64,000 bases of DNA from Harmothoe impar (taxonomy: Eukaryota > Annelida > Polychaeta > Phyllodocida > Polynoidae), in NCBI GenBank assembly GCA_947462335.1, contig OX381717.1, forward strand, positions 14,499,166 to 14,563,165, in the 5' to 3' direction. The notes below the pieces were generated by a model that was not told the DNA's origin, did no database searches, and saw only the letters and a list, made by a program, of their open reading frames with translations. Position 1 is the stretch's first letter, and each line of letters opens with the position of its first letter. The position numbers and the translations under genes were made by a program. This document shows, in pieces, positions 1 to 12,200 of the stretch.

Positions 1-845
1 TGGTAACGGGCGACCGTAACCTCACCTGGTGGGATTATAGTGAACCAGCGCTAGAGAGGCTCCCCCTGCTACAGGTCTTACTGAGGGTAATCCCGCAGAA
101 AACTGAGAGTCACATGCAATTGTGGTAAGCAGTGAATACTGTGAGAGTACTGAATGATCAATGATTAAGTTGAAAATGATGCCAATATTATGAAAACTAG
201 TGGACATGGGGCTGAATCTTTGGTAGATCAAATAATAGGAAAGGGATTCTCAGTGAGTTTACATTTCTTTAAAGGCTAGACTGGGATCAGTGAAAATGCA
301 ATTTATTCAGTGCATATTCAGGTGGAATTCAGGTGGTTTTAGGCTACAGAGCAGTGTTCAAATGTTCCATAGTTAGTAACTAACTTTGGATGAATAAGTT
401 TTGTAGAAAGGATATATCTATCAGATCAGGGGTGATTTTCAGAAACTGTAATTGCTGTTATTGTGTATTATTTTAAAGTATATAGGAGAACCTTTTCCTT
501 CAGTAAGACCTCTAAGACTAAATTGTCTGATGACCTCAATAAAACCACTTGACCTGCTATCTTCAGGGACTTGTGGTCTCTACTACTCTGAGTATCTTAC
601 ACTGAGTGTGCCATAGTCAACAGGCATCGACCACACATAATCATGTGACCCCATGTAACCCCATGTGACTTGTTTAGACTACACTTAGATGATACAGTCA
701 GGTGCTATCTATTCAGTACTGTAGACAGCATTCTGATACTGGTATTGATTATCTGCACATCCGTTATGACTTGCAGTTAATCTTGCTATAGCTTAAATAC
801 ATACACAGCGAAACCCATTACACACACAAGCTTGGGATCTATTAC
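1..845. other. Non-coding stretch, start of copy A
   Basis: No gene could be supported. The sequence recurs at 35492-36440. Copy B carries about 33 extra bases near 35570-35602 that are missing here. Short open frames on the minus strand show no recognisable motif and are not conserved as frames between the copies. Confidence 0.5.
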
Positions 846-1064
846 TTGAAGCCAGTCGTTAGTGGACACATTATTTGCTCAACAAACACTGGACTCCAAG
901 TCTACCGTAAGAGCAATATTTTCGGCTTCAGAAAAAGCCCCGTATACAGAGGCATATACCTTTGGAACAATCTCAATGCCTCGTGTAGGCTTGTCATGGA
1001 AAGAGAACTATTCAGGGAAATAGCACTGCACCGTCTTCGGGTGCTGTCCCTGGCCCGTAACTAA
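846..1064 (+). mobile_element. LINE ORF2 C-terminal tail fragment
   Basis: An open frame of 72 codons ends in a pattern typical of the last part of CR1/L2/Jockey-type non-LTR retrotransposon proteins: a basic FRKSPVYRG stretch, then LWNNLN, then an FREIAL-like segment before the stop. No reverse-transcriptase core lies upstream, so this is a 3' fragment. In copy B the same stretch is split by the 3.1-kb insertion at 36449-39549, which fell exactly in this frame. Family assignment is by motif only. Confidence 0.45.
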
Positions 1065-2241
1065 CCAGTGCTGCTTACCTACTTTCTTCTTTCTATCTTT
1101 CCTTACTTTATACTTTGTCCATTGCTGTATTGAACAACTTTATTGATCTACTTTATAATCCATTTGGAAGCATATGAGACTATTAGGTTGTATGATGTTG
1201 CTGCCCTGTACTGGCTAAAGGCCTCAGGTTGATTGTGTAACTATTATTATCGAATGGTGTGCTATGTTAAATTATGGATATACTCATTGGGAATTGAATG
1301 GTTGAATGAAAAGAGGCCCATCGGACCTCATTTGCATGTATCATATATTTGAAATATCACCATGTGAATAAAAATATGTTATGAACTCAAAAAAATTTGG
1401 CCATAAGTTGTAACATAGTCAGAAAATCTGTGGTAAATATAGGGTGCTTTAAAAAGAGACAGTGCTCTTTTGATAACTGATTCTATATCGAGATAGTGCA
1501 AACGCAAGATATTAAAGCTAAATGTGTTGTAAATCTGTGTCTTTTTCTCTTTTAGGTGGGGTATTTCCTGCATTTACGGCTCAGGATTCAATAAGGGGTT
1601 GGTCGTATCCCCAAGCCCACCCTCTCCTTTTCTTTCCTTTTATTTATTACCCAACGGTAGTGCCACCCATCAGTAATTACAATGGCTATAACTGGCAGAT
1701 TATACAGATGGAATATGCTTATTTTAAGACTGCACAGCTATCCTAGAAACCTTCTAGCCTATCCTAACCAGGTTAACTCGCATACTTGTGGTTTAACTGT
1801 AACTGTGTAGATGATGGGTCGTTACAGCTGTCAGATTACCTAGTGATGGATAATCAGGTAAGGAGAACACAAAGCTAGCGTTTGCTGAAGTAGATTTATT
1901 CGATAAATCACAATTTATAAGGCACAGTCATAAGAACATGACAGTCAGGATCATATGCACAAAGTGAAAACACTACTGATTGATACTAATACCGATCGGT
2001 AAAACGTACATAGATACACATATATACATAACATTATACCAATAGCTGCAGGCTGCTTGAAACTCAATTTAATAAATTCAACACCAACATGTAGACCCAC
2101 TCTACATTGTTCACATATGAGTACATAGACAAGTTATAACTCCAAAACCAATAACTCTAGTTCATTCTACAGGTGACAGTTCTGTGGGTAATACAGCTCA
2201 CGGATTTGAATAAATAGTCACCTATAACATTTTTTGTGTGG
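1065..2241. other. Intergenic, 3' of CRAL-TRIO gene copy A
   Basis: No supported gene. A conserved segment (about 1530-1745) recurs at 40076-40265 but has no recognisable protein. Around 1830-1850 lies the sequence that corresponds to the insertion site of the MITE and Polinton-like element in copy B; here it is uninterrupted (cagattacctagtgatgg). Confidence 0.5.
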
Positions 2242-5200
2242 TTAGGCAACACTGAGTTTCTTGTATGTGCCCACGAGGCCTTCCACCACCTTGTCTGTGG
2301 TCTTGTTGGTGATCTGTTTGGGGACATGCAGGTAGAAGGTGCCCAGCTCCTGGAAGTAGGACTCGGCTGCCAACATCTCCTTCTTCCACTCCTGGCAAAT
2401 AGATCCAAAATTAGAGTCACTCTCCCAGCAGAGTCTGTGGGGCCTTTATCCCACAAAATGTCCTTTATCCCACAAAAGAGTATAGTTTTGTTAGATAAAG
2501 GCTGACCACGGGCCTTTATCCCACAAAATTGGCGTTAAAGCACAAAAGCCTTTATCCCACATACAAAATGCCTTTATCGCACAAAGGCCTTTTTCTCACA
2601 AAACCTATATGGTATCAACATCAACTGGCCTTTATATCATAGCAAAAACAATGTTTTTGCTATGACATCCAATATTGGACCCCTTGAAGGGGGGCACCAA
2701 AAATACTTGAGTTCCTCTTGAGGGGTGGACCAAAACAAATGCACCCCTTTTTAGCAAAAAAAACCATGCATTACTACAGCTCAAAGGGGTCCGCCGCGCT
2801 TTCAACCTGCCTGAGGAGGGGACCAAAAAATGTTCTACCCCTCCCGAGGGGGACCCAAGAAATTTCGACCCACTCAAATCAACTGACCCCCCCTGTTGTT
2901 AAAAAATGACCACTCCCTAAGGTTAGAATAAGATAATGTCCCCTTTTACCATGTATAGGATGACTTTACACGGTTATCTCTTTTCTATATTCGTCCCACT
3001 GATAAGATAAAACTGCAAGGCAATAAAATCGATAGAATGACCTCATCTTTGAAAATAAGGTATGAATTTCTGTTTAATTATTATGTCTACCTCTTCCATG
3101 TTACTGATGGGACCAAGAGTTCCGCCAAGCTCCTCCGGCAGGTTGTTGGCTCCCAGCTCTGCCTTCAACGCCTCTATATCCTCACCATAGAAGAATACCT
3201 GTACGGTAGGAAAATGAGTCAAAATATCACAATATACATCTGCTGAGAAAAATGGGGTCACAATGTACCCTGCCCCCCCCCCACCTAAACCTTTTCACTT
3301 ACTAATGGTACATATGTTGCCTTATGGCCACCCAATGAAGGGGCAAATCCTTGTTACCACCCCCTCTGTTAAGTATGTTGTACTGAGAAGGTGTTTGAAT
3401 ATATTTTCCAAGAAAGTGGGCTATATTTGCATCATTCCTCATAAGATAGACCTGGTTAAGATAACACAAGTGTAATATGGCCCAGAGACCATAAATGAAG
3501 AACGATAGAAGCAAATAATAATCAAACCACCATGAAATGTTGTTCAATATATATGCATGTACAATGTATATGCCATGGAGGCATGGCACACAGATGTCAT
3601 TTTGTTTTGTAATAGAGATAGTTATATCAGCATGTAATTAAGGAAAAAGTACACAAACCCTTTTCTGTATTTTCTCCTTCACAAATGGCTTTATGATGTT
3701 AAAAACTATATTGAAAATTGCAGGCTCATGGATAATTCGCACTGCCTTCATGCGCAATGGAAATGCATCCTGCAAGATTAAATGATGATTTAGAATGCAT
3801 GTTAGTATAATTAACAAATAATATTTGGATGTACCGATTGCATATGAACATTTCAGAATTTGAGAAAAGTTTTATCAGTGGATGTAGAAAACACTTTTAG
3901 TAATTATGATATTTTTAATTATTTTTCTGATGAATCCTAATGATAATCTGAAGATAGAATAAATTGCAGTAGAATGACACATGTACTTGGATTATAGAGG
4001 TAGTTGACTTGGCGTAGCCCCTCTCAAAGTTTTTGACGTGAACCATGCCAAAGTTTGTCATGTCAAAGATCACTACAATTCCATTTATCTGTGTCTCTTC
4101 ATCCTGAAAATTGAGACAGAACTTAACAATACTGTCAATCCCTTGTGTATTCATATGCATTTCATGAAGATTTCTTGAAATTTGAGCCTTTTTGAGTCTT
4201 AACAGTCCAGCGACAAAGCTAACCAAATCAAGTCACCCTGACGGTGTTGTAATCTCATCCTCAGACATGTGGTGTGGGACCCTACACTAGGGGGAGGGTT
4301 GACCGCACCTCTTTGGGATTAACATCTGGTACTAATATGGGGTCAGAGGATGAATTAGTGGGGAAAATGTGTGAAGGGTAGACAGGGAGAGCCTCACCCC
4401 GGCCTTATCTAAATATCAAAACAGTGGTCGCTGGCCGAGGGTCGCAGGTCCCTGCTAGCTTTGTCGCTAGACTGTAAAGGTGCCCCAAAACCAGGGGGGC
4501 GCTTGTTAGGGGAAGGGCGCTTATTAAGTCAACTATTACGGTATGTCTTACAGCAAGGCTTGGCATAAACTAAATATAACAATGACCAACTACAAGGCAT
4601 CTTGAATACAGGGTCAGGATTTGGATGTATGACATATGTAAAGAAGTTTACTTGGTATCCAGGGCTGGATTTATGCACCATGAATACACATGAACAAATC
4701 ACGATGTGTGCCTTATATGGTAAAAGGGAAAACCAACTTAACCTACCTGTACGGCCATCTCTATGTTTAACACCTCAGACAAGATACAACTCCATATATT
4801 GTACAGAGATGGGTTCCACTTTCCTATTAAGAAGAAAATAGAAAGGTGTAATATGTAAAAATGACATATCTACAAATTATCCGTCCCAGTCATCAAAGTT
4901 TTCTATAGTAGACTTGGGGAAACTTTGATGCATGAGTCATGGATAGAAGTCTATCAATCAATTTGATCAAGTACCCAATTACTGTCTTTAATTCATATTC
5001 TACTATCAATAGTTTGTGGAAGGACAAAGATCAGTTTTGGAAGTTAATCTATCTGATTCACAACAATTTGAAATCTGTTCGGTATATAGCACTCCTTTTT
5101 GACATTTAGTATGCAGATTGCAGACATATTAATTTTGATTCAAGCTCTGAACTCTTAACCATAGCGACCTCCTTAGGCTGTGACATCCTGGTAAATGGTA

Positions 5201-6422
5201 TATTGTTCCTATAGTCAGTAAAAGGCAATATTGTTCTTCCATGAATCTTAGTAACCTTCATTTGATTAACAAGTTAATAATAAGTTTTTTTTAACAGAAT
5301 ACAAGCATATTATTCATTTCACCTGGTCTGAGGAGTATGATGCGTCGTCCCTCCTTGTCCCTGTTTGGCAGCGTTATGTTGACACAGTCGTCAAACACGG
5401 GGCCCATGGCTGACGGGCGGAGGTCCTTAAAGAGCTCCTTGTGCTCGTCTCGTACCGTGAAGTAGTTGATGAGGAGCTGGTACGCACGGTCGTAGTCAAA
5501 CTTACGTGCTCGCAGAAACCGCAGCAGGAAGGCATCATCTGTACGGCAGTGCAGGCCTGTCAAGTAGATCAATTTGTTATTGAATGCCTGTCTATAAAAT
5601 TGGGATTTCAGTGAAGATTTTCTATGATGACATTTAATACAGAGAGCCAACTACATTCCTATAGTCACTAAAAGGCTATATTTGTCATGATGGTGCACCA
5701 ATGCAGCCCTGGCAAGTAACTCACCGGGGCTGCATTGGTACATCGTGCAGTCCCTTTAGTAATGCTTTAGACCAGTAGGGTCGGCATGATGCTTATATGC
5801 AGCAATGGCAAGTTACTCACAAGGATGCATTCATGCATCATGACAATGACAGGCATCATGCATTACTTAGAAAATAGAAATGGCCAACCATTTTATAATA
5901 CACTATAGTTTTGTTTCAGTGTGATTAATATCAACCAGTAAAGCTAATCACTTTATCAAAGCTAATCACTTTATCAAAGCTAAACACTAATCACATTGGG
6001 AACTGTTCCTGTATCAAGGATATATCTAAAATATCGGGCCCACACTAAAAACGTAGATACAATATGATCCTGGTTTAATGTTTAGTCCTTATTCAGTGCC
6101 AACTACCATGATATTGTCCCAAAGACAGGCACGGATTCAGAGGGGGGCGGATCTGGTGTACGCCCCCCCCTAATTTCCTGTATAGTTTAATGTAAATCTT
6201 TTCAATACCCCTAGTACGTTGCCGTTTTCACGCCCCCCCCTTTCCAAAATTCCTGGATCCGCCCCTGAAAGAGCTGCACCTACCTGGGTGGGCCTTGACC
6301 ATGTCGCGTAGAGCCTGTATGTCCCGGGCGCGCCATTCTGGTTTCTCATTGAGCTCCTCCTCAGCTTTCTTCACCAGCTCAGGACTCAAGGTGCACACGT
6401 AGGGCTCTCCCCGAGATGACAT
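2242..6422 (-). CDS. CRAL-TRIO lipid-transfer protein, TTPA/clavesin-like (copy A, intact)
   Basis: Seven exons read on the minus strand: 6284-6422, 5323-5556, 4747-4823, 3987-4103, 3659-3769, 3091-3198 and 2242-2391. All introns are GT-AG and the phases agree, giving 311 residues from ATG at 6420-6422 to TAA at 2242-2244. Exon 1 and the start of exon 2 form the CRAL-TRIO N domain, with DDAFLLRFLRARKFDYDRA as its signature. Exons 3-6 form the lipid-binding domain, including ETQINGIVVIFDMTNFGM and, near its end, LPEELGGT. The family binds hydrophobic ligands such as tocopherol or phosphoinositides in the cytosol and moves them between membranes; which ligand this one takes cannot be told. Human TTPA is 278 residues, so the length is close. 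The closest subfamily (TTPA, TTPAL or clavesin) is uncertain. A damaged paralogue lies at 52986-57688. Confidence 0.9.
2430..2925. mobile_element. MITE-like, short-repeat-rich insertion in intron 6 to 3' region of copy A
   Basis: The segment begins with several copies of a cctttatcccacaaaa-like unit (about 2435-2610) and continues with gggg/cccc-rich stretches ending in cctgttgttaaaaaatgacc. The last motif is the terminal inverted repeat of the 285-bp MITE at 58305-58589, so this is a related, partly degraded copy. Copy B keeps only a shorter remnant near 53330-53390. Confidence 0.55.
5698..5745. other. Hairpin in CRAL-TRIO intron 2 (copy A)
   Basis: The arms accaatgcagccctgg and ccggggctgcattggt are complementary around a loop of about 11 bases. 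The same hairpin occurs at 56970-57013 in copy B, where the single G-T mismatch of copy A is a perfect pair. This is more likely a small palindromic repeat than a functional RNA; only structure is visible. Confidence 0.45.
6126..6270. mobile_element. Short MITE in CRAL-TRIO intron 1 (copy A)
   Basis: The ends caggcacggattcagagggg and cctggatccgcccctg are inverted repeats of the type found in hAT-like MITEs, and the interior is C-rich. It ends about 15 bases from the exon 1 splice donor. The same element is present at 57402-57535, so it predates the segmental duplication. Confidence 0.55.
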
Positions 6423-8107
6423 TGTACAAACTGTGGATGTAAGACACAGGTATTCAAGTTTCAGATGAAGTAAGATCGAGGTTTGGGGCTATAAGCACTG
6501 CTAATCAGCAGTAAGGCAGGGTTATTGTGACAATGATGTATATAACATGTGATTGTAAACAGTGGCCCGCATGGCTCTAACATGTCTGAAAATTCTGAAA
6601 CTGTGCAATTATATCATATGGCAATTCCGGAATCGAAATGCACAATTCCAGGATTGGACAAGGGCAATTCCGGAATTCAGATTCCACGGCTGACACCCAA
6701 TACCCTTGCCAGACAAACAGCTTCATCTCAATGCCAATATTAACATAGTCAGAGAGGCTGGCGACTATAAGAGATACACTTATATTTTTTTCATGATGAT
6801 AGAATAAAGAATTTGCAAATTGGAATTGCATTGAGTACCTTACCTCTTCTTGTAAGTGATCCCTGAAGGTAATGCCTTGCCTTGTGTCTAAGTCTGTGTG
6901 TAATTGAGATAATGTTTCCACTTTACGGCTGCACTAAACTCCAATGATCTATTTGCCCTTTGTTGTGTATTCATGCATCATTCTAGAGGGTCTATCCATA
7001 CCCTTATTCTATAACACTGACTGTACAACAAGACTGGACTTATCAAGCACAGACCGATATGCGTGAATGACTACCGTATTACAGGCAGTCGCTGCTGTCT
7101 GATATGAATTACACAGAGAAAAGACACAGAGTCAAAAGGGAGACCAGGTTGCCTCCAGAATGAGGTGAGCCAGGCAGCTATATGACTCTCCTAGGTGACT
7201 CACTTATGTCAGCCAGGGGGTCACCTAGGCTCCCTAAATTGTCATAAGGAGGGGAGTCATTCTGAAGGCAACCTGGACTCCCTTTTGACCCTGTTTCCTT
7301 TCTCTGTGTAAGGTTTTTTCACCACTTGTTGGCAGTTCAAATGTGACCCCTTTCCTAAGAGCTACAGCTCGGTTAGGCTTCCACACAAAACTGGTCCTAG
7401 GGTATCTATGGAAGCAGCTATTCATACATTATGGCCAACCAATAATATGTGCATCACGTGAGGACCCCATTGAACCTGCACTATACACCACTTTCTGTTA
7501 AAAATATATAAATTGATATATTCTAGCCAATGCTTTTTGATACAGCATTTCGAGTGATTTCGTAATATTTACTCGGACAGTAATGGCATTGTTCCCACTA
7601 TATTTGAGACAAAGAGAAAAAAACATTGCACAGTGCTGTCTGGCTCATAGAGTAATTAAATCATATAGTTCAAAGGTCTTCAAACATTAGATTACTATGT
7701 TTAGTGCTAAAGGTTTCCGAATTCAGGTGTGTGTCCATCTGTGAATAAATCTACCCTATACTTACTCCAAGGTGACCTACACAGTGTGTATATACACAGC
7801 ATGTTTGCTTATCATATTTTGTCTCCAGGGTGCCCCCTGGTGAGGAAACAAGGTGACCTCGTTAACCTGCTTCATGAGGCGGGAACTGCAATGAAGGAGG
7901 CCATGCCAAGACGTCTTTAACTCATTGAGGGAGGCATGTGGCTCAATACCGACCTACCTTCTCTGCCTCTATTATAGAATTATTGCACTGTGCAGCCCTT
8001 AAATCCCTGCTGCATCAAAGCTCTTGTGTTCAAGGTACCCTCCTGCACCAAACCAGGTCACCCCCTCCACAGCCTGCTGAGTAGTGCTTAATGAGGCAGC
8101 ACCTATA
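6423..8107. other. Intergenic between CRAL-TRIO and RING genes (copy A)
   Basis: Divergent promoters of the two genes may lie in this stretch and its continuation to 9283, but no TATA box or clear initiator stands out. The matching stretch in copy B (57689-59631) has extra insertions. Near 7037 the sequence ctggacttatcaagc is the empty target of the 285-bp MITE found in copy B. No coding region is supported. Confidence 0.5.
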
Positions 8108-8426
8108 TGGCTGTGTCTCACGACCTTGGGCCAATGTTTTTGTCTCTGACCGGGTGCCGTCTCTGACCAGGTGCCGTCACTGACCAGGTGCCGTCTCTGA
8201 CCGGCTTGGTTTGATAAGGTCAAAATACCAACAGCAGGAGGCTAATTATAACTATAGTTATGATTATATAACAACCACCATAACGTTTTTCCAAATCCTT
8301 ATATATATGAGTATAATGATTTTTAAAACACCTTTTTTTCTGACACCTGGTCAGAGACGGCATCTGGTCAGAGACGGCACCTGGTCAGAGACAAAAACAT
8401 TGGCCCAAGGTCGTGAGACACAGCCA
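8108..8426. mobile_element. MITE with long repeated arms (copy A)
   Basis: The element starts tggctgtgtctcacgacc and ends with its complement, with arms of roughly 100 bases. Each arm contains two to four copies of a ctctgaccaggtgccgt-like unit, so the arms are themselves tandem repeats. Relatives are at 59632-59949 (same locus in copy B) and 55226-55591 (independent insertion). Flanking TA on both sides is compatible with a TA target duplication. Confidence 0.75.
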
Positions 8427-8829
8427 TATACTGTGACTTACAAAGCAGCCCCCCCCCTCCTCATGTCCCTCCCCTGGTCCCTTCGTCTTTCCTTATTACC
8501 TGTTTATTTCTATGACCTCTTGATGTCTATGACCTGTTGACGTCTATGACCGTCACCTTGTCTTAGACGTTACCTGGTCATAGACATCACTGTCAGCCAG
8601 TCGTAGACATAAGACACTGAAAAGGGCATATATATAGTATATACACATACAAATGTTATAAATGTATTTCATCAGGTTGTACACAGTATCAAATCTTAAC
8701 TTCCTAGGTATTTGCTTCATGCATGTCAACAAGTCATAAACATTTCAATTGGCTTGATTTGGTAATACTGAGCCATATTATATAATAATCCTACAAGCAT
8801 TATCTATAAGTTATTTGTCACTTCCCCTC

Positions 8830-8889
<60 letters not shown>

Positions 8890-9283
8890 AACGTTCATTT
8901 AACGTTTATTGCTACCTGAGAGGGTTTCCTGAGCTGGGTCAACATGCACAGTCTTGCTGCTAGGTGTCCATGGGGGGGGGGGGAGGGGGGGAGATATCAC
9001 GCCTCCTCCTTCTACAAACATATACCACTGATCCTATCTAACAGCTGCAGCCCACTGGATGAACCAGTTCAAATCAAATTTATCTAGGTTCAACCTAAAG
9101 GCCTTTGGCTTTTCACATATTTGTTATTTCTTTTATCTGGACTAACTATTTTCTAGATTCTTCCCCTGGCACTGCTGGTCTATCTTCATTTCACTTTGGC
9201 TCACTTTACTTTCAAAAACTATACAATACATTCAGAACTTCTCTTAGCCGATTTGAAAGTGTAATCCACTATTTTCTACACAC
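8427..9283. other. Upstream region of RING gene copy 1, with microsatellite
   Basis: Contains an uninterrupted (TC)n tract at about 8830-8886 followed by a poly-G run near 8971. No TATA box was recognised within 100 bases of the ATG. The same arrangement precedes the copy B RING gene, with (TC)n at 60352-60416. The promoter must lie here but cannot be placed. Confidence 0.5.
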
Positions 9284-12200
9284 ATGAGTATACAACCTCA
9301 ACTCGAGCTGGATGCTAAGAAGCTCCTAGAGGCAGTGCAGGACATGCTACAATGTCCGGTCTGCTTGGAGCAGCTCGACGAGCCCAGATCCCTGCTGTGT
9401 CAGCACTCGTTCTGTACCGAGTGTCTGCAGGGAGTGTTGGGGACCGGGAGGAGGGTCAGGTGTCCCTGCTGTAACAAGGACACTCCTGTACCTGATGGTG
9501 TCCAGGGGCTCCAAGTGGACTTCAGAACCAACTCCCTGCTGCAGACTCTGTGCCAAGGCCACAACACTGGGGAGGTGGGAGAGTGTGATGCAGTAGTAGG
9601 GCCAGCAGCAGCAGAAGCAGAAGGGGCAGGGGCAGAAGCAGAAGCAGCTGAAGCAGCAGAAGGGGCAGGGGCAGAAGCAGCAGCAGAAGCAGGGGCAGAA
9701 GCAGCAGAAGAAGCAGAGGCAGAAGAGTCAGGGGCAGAAGCAGCAGAGGCAGGGGCAGAAGCAGCAGAAGCGGCAGAGGCAGGGGCAGAAGGGGCAGGGG
9801 CAGAAGCAGAATCAGCAGCAGAGGCAGAAGAGTCAGGGGCAGAGGCAGCAGAAGAAGCAGAGGCAGAAGAGTCAGGGGCAGAAGCAGCAGAGGCAGGGGC
9901 AGAAGCAGCAGAAGCAGGAGAGGCAGGGGCAGAAGCAGCAGAGGCAGGGGCAGAAGCAGCAGAGGCAGGGGCAGAAGCAGCAGAAGCAGGAGAGGCAGGG
10001 GCAGAAGCAGCAGAGGCAGGGGCAGAAGCAGTAGAGGCAGGGGCAGAAGCAGGAGAGGCAGGGGCAGAAGCAGCAGAGGCAGGGGCAGAAGCAGTAGAGG
10101 CAGGGGCAGAAGCAGGAGAGGCAGGGGCAGAAGCAGGAGAGGCAGGGGCAGAAGCAGCAGAGGCAGGGGCAGAAGCAGCAGAAGCAGGAGAGGCAGGGGC
10201 AGAAGCAGCAGAGGCAGGGGCAGAAGCAGTAGAGGCAGGGGCAGAAGCAGGAGAGGCAGGGGCAGAAGCAGCAGAGGCAGGGGCAGAAGCAGCAGAGGCA
10301 GGGGCAGAAGCAGCAGAAGCAGTAGAGGCAGGGGCAGAAGCAGGAGAGGCAGGGGCAGAAGCAGCAGAGGCAGGGGCAGAAGCAGTAGAGGCAGGGGCAG
10401 AAGCAGGAGAGGCAGGGGCAGAAGCAGCAGAGGCAGGGGCAGAAGCAGCAGAGGCAGGGGCAGAAGCAGCAGAGGCAGGGGCAGAAGCAGCAGAGGCAGG
10501 GGCAGAAGCAGCAGAGGCAGGGGCAGAAGCAGCAGAAGCAGGAGAGGCAGGGGCAGAAGCAGGAGAGGCAGGGGCAGAAGCAGCAGAGGCAGGGGCAGAA
10601 GCAGGAGAGGCAGGGGCAGAAGCAGCAGAGGCAGGGGCAGAAGCAGTAGAGGCAGGGGCAGAAGCAGCAGAGGCAGGGGCAGAAGCAGCAGAAGCAGGAG
10701 AGGCAGGGGCAGAAGCAGCAGAGGCAGGGGCAGAAGCAGTAGAGGCAGGGGCAGAAGCAGGAGAGGCAGGGGCAGAAGCAGCAGAGGCAGGGGCAGAAGC
10801 AGTAGAGGCAGGAGAGGCAGAATCAGTATCAGCAGCAGAGGCAGAAGAGTCAGGGGCAGAGGCAGAGGCAGAAGAGTCAGGGGCAGAAGCAGCAGAGGCA
10901 GAAGAGTCAGGGGCAGAAACAGCAGAGGCAGGGGCAGAAGCAGTAGAGGCAGGGGCAGAAGCAGTAGAGGCAGGGGCAGAAGCAGCAGAGGCAGGGGCAG
11001 AAGCAGTAGAGGTAGGGGCAGAAGCAGGAGAGGCAGGGGCAGAAGCAGGAGAGGCAGGGGCAGAAGCAGTAGAGGCAGGGGCAGAAGCAGCAGAAGCAGG
11101 AGAGGCAGGGGCAGAAGCAGCAGAGGCAGGGGCAGAAGCAGTAGAGGCAGGGGCAGAAGCAGGAGAGGCAGGGGCAGAAGCAGGAGAGGCAGGGGCAGAA
11201 GCAGCAGAGGCAGGGGCAGAAGCAGGAGAGGCAGGGGCAGAAGCAGCAGAGGCAGGGGCAGAAGCAGCAGAAGCAGGAGAGGCAGGGGCAGAAGCAGGAG
11301 AGGCAGGGGCAGAAGCAGCAGAGGCAGGGGCAGAAGCAGCAGAGGCAGGGGCAGAAGGAGGAGAGGCAGGGGCAGAAGCAGCAGAGGCAGGGGCAGAAGC
11401 AGTAGAGGCAGGGGCAGAAGCAGCAGAGGCAGGGGCAGAAGCAGCAGAAGCAGGAGAGGCAGGGGCAGAAGCAGCAGAGGCAGGGGCAGAAGCAGTAGAG
11501 GCAGGGGCAGAAGCAGGAGAGGCAGGGGCAGAAGCAGCAGAGGCAGGGGCAGAAGCAGCAGAGGCAGGGGCAGAAGCAGTAGAGGCAGGAGAGGCAGAAT
11601 CAGTATCAGCAGCAGAGGCAGAAGAGTCAGGGGCAGAGGCAGAGGCAGAAGAGTCAGGGGCAGAAGCAGCAGAGGCAGAAGAGTCAGGGGCAGAAACAGC
11701 AGAGGCAGGGGCAGAAGCAGTAGAGGCAGAAGGAGCAGGGGACGAAGCAGCAGAAGCAGAAGAGGCAGAAGAAGCAGGAGAAGCAGCAGAAGCAGAAGCA
11801 GAACTGTGAGTAAATATAGTGTACATACCTAGCAAAACAGGGCCGACCATATATAAAAATCCAATTTGAAAAGAAAATTTGGACATTTTGTGGCTACTTT
11901 ACAGTTCACCTGAAGTTCTGCAAGTTTATGCGAGTGGGCCCGGAGTCAATTTCTTGATACTTCTTAGACTAAAGTTTAAAAAGAAAATCAAAAAGACCAT
12001 GTAACCTGAAGGACACCATTTTGGCCTGAGAAATGACAAATTGTTACGCTTTATGGGAGAAGCTGAGTTGAGGTTGAGTTTTGACTTTATTGGAATCAAG
12101 TTATCTTAGACATTACAGAGGTTTTTCAAGAAATGCCAAGATGGTACTAAATATTCTAATTGAAACATATTATGATTAGATCAACAGTCTTTCAGTCAGT

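Noticed and set aside
2236..2505. Separate plus-strand gene at the 3' end of CRAL-TRIO copy A
   Set aside because: It mirrors exon 7 on the minus strand, which fits the family's C terminus in phase.
9400..11886. Long minus-strand S/A/P-rich open frame opposite the RING repeat (and its twin at 15962-18427)
   Set aside because: It is a by-product of an 18-base repeat lacking stops on both strands; no start context or conserved domain, and the RING frame on the plus strand explains the locus.
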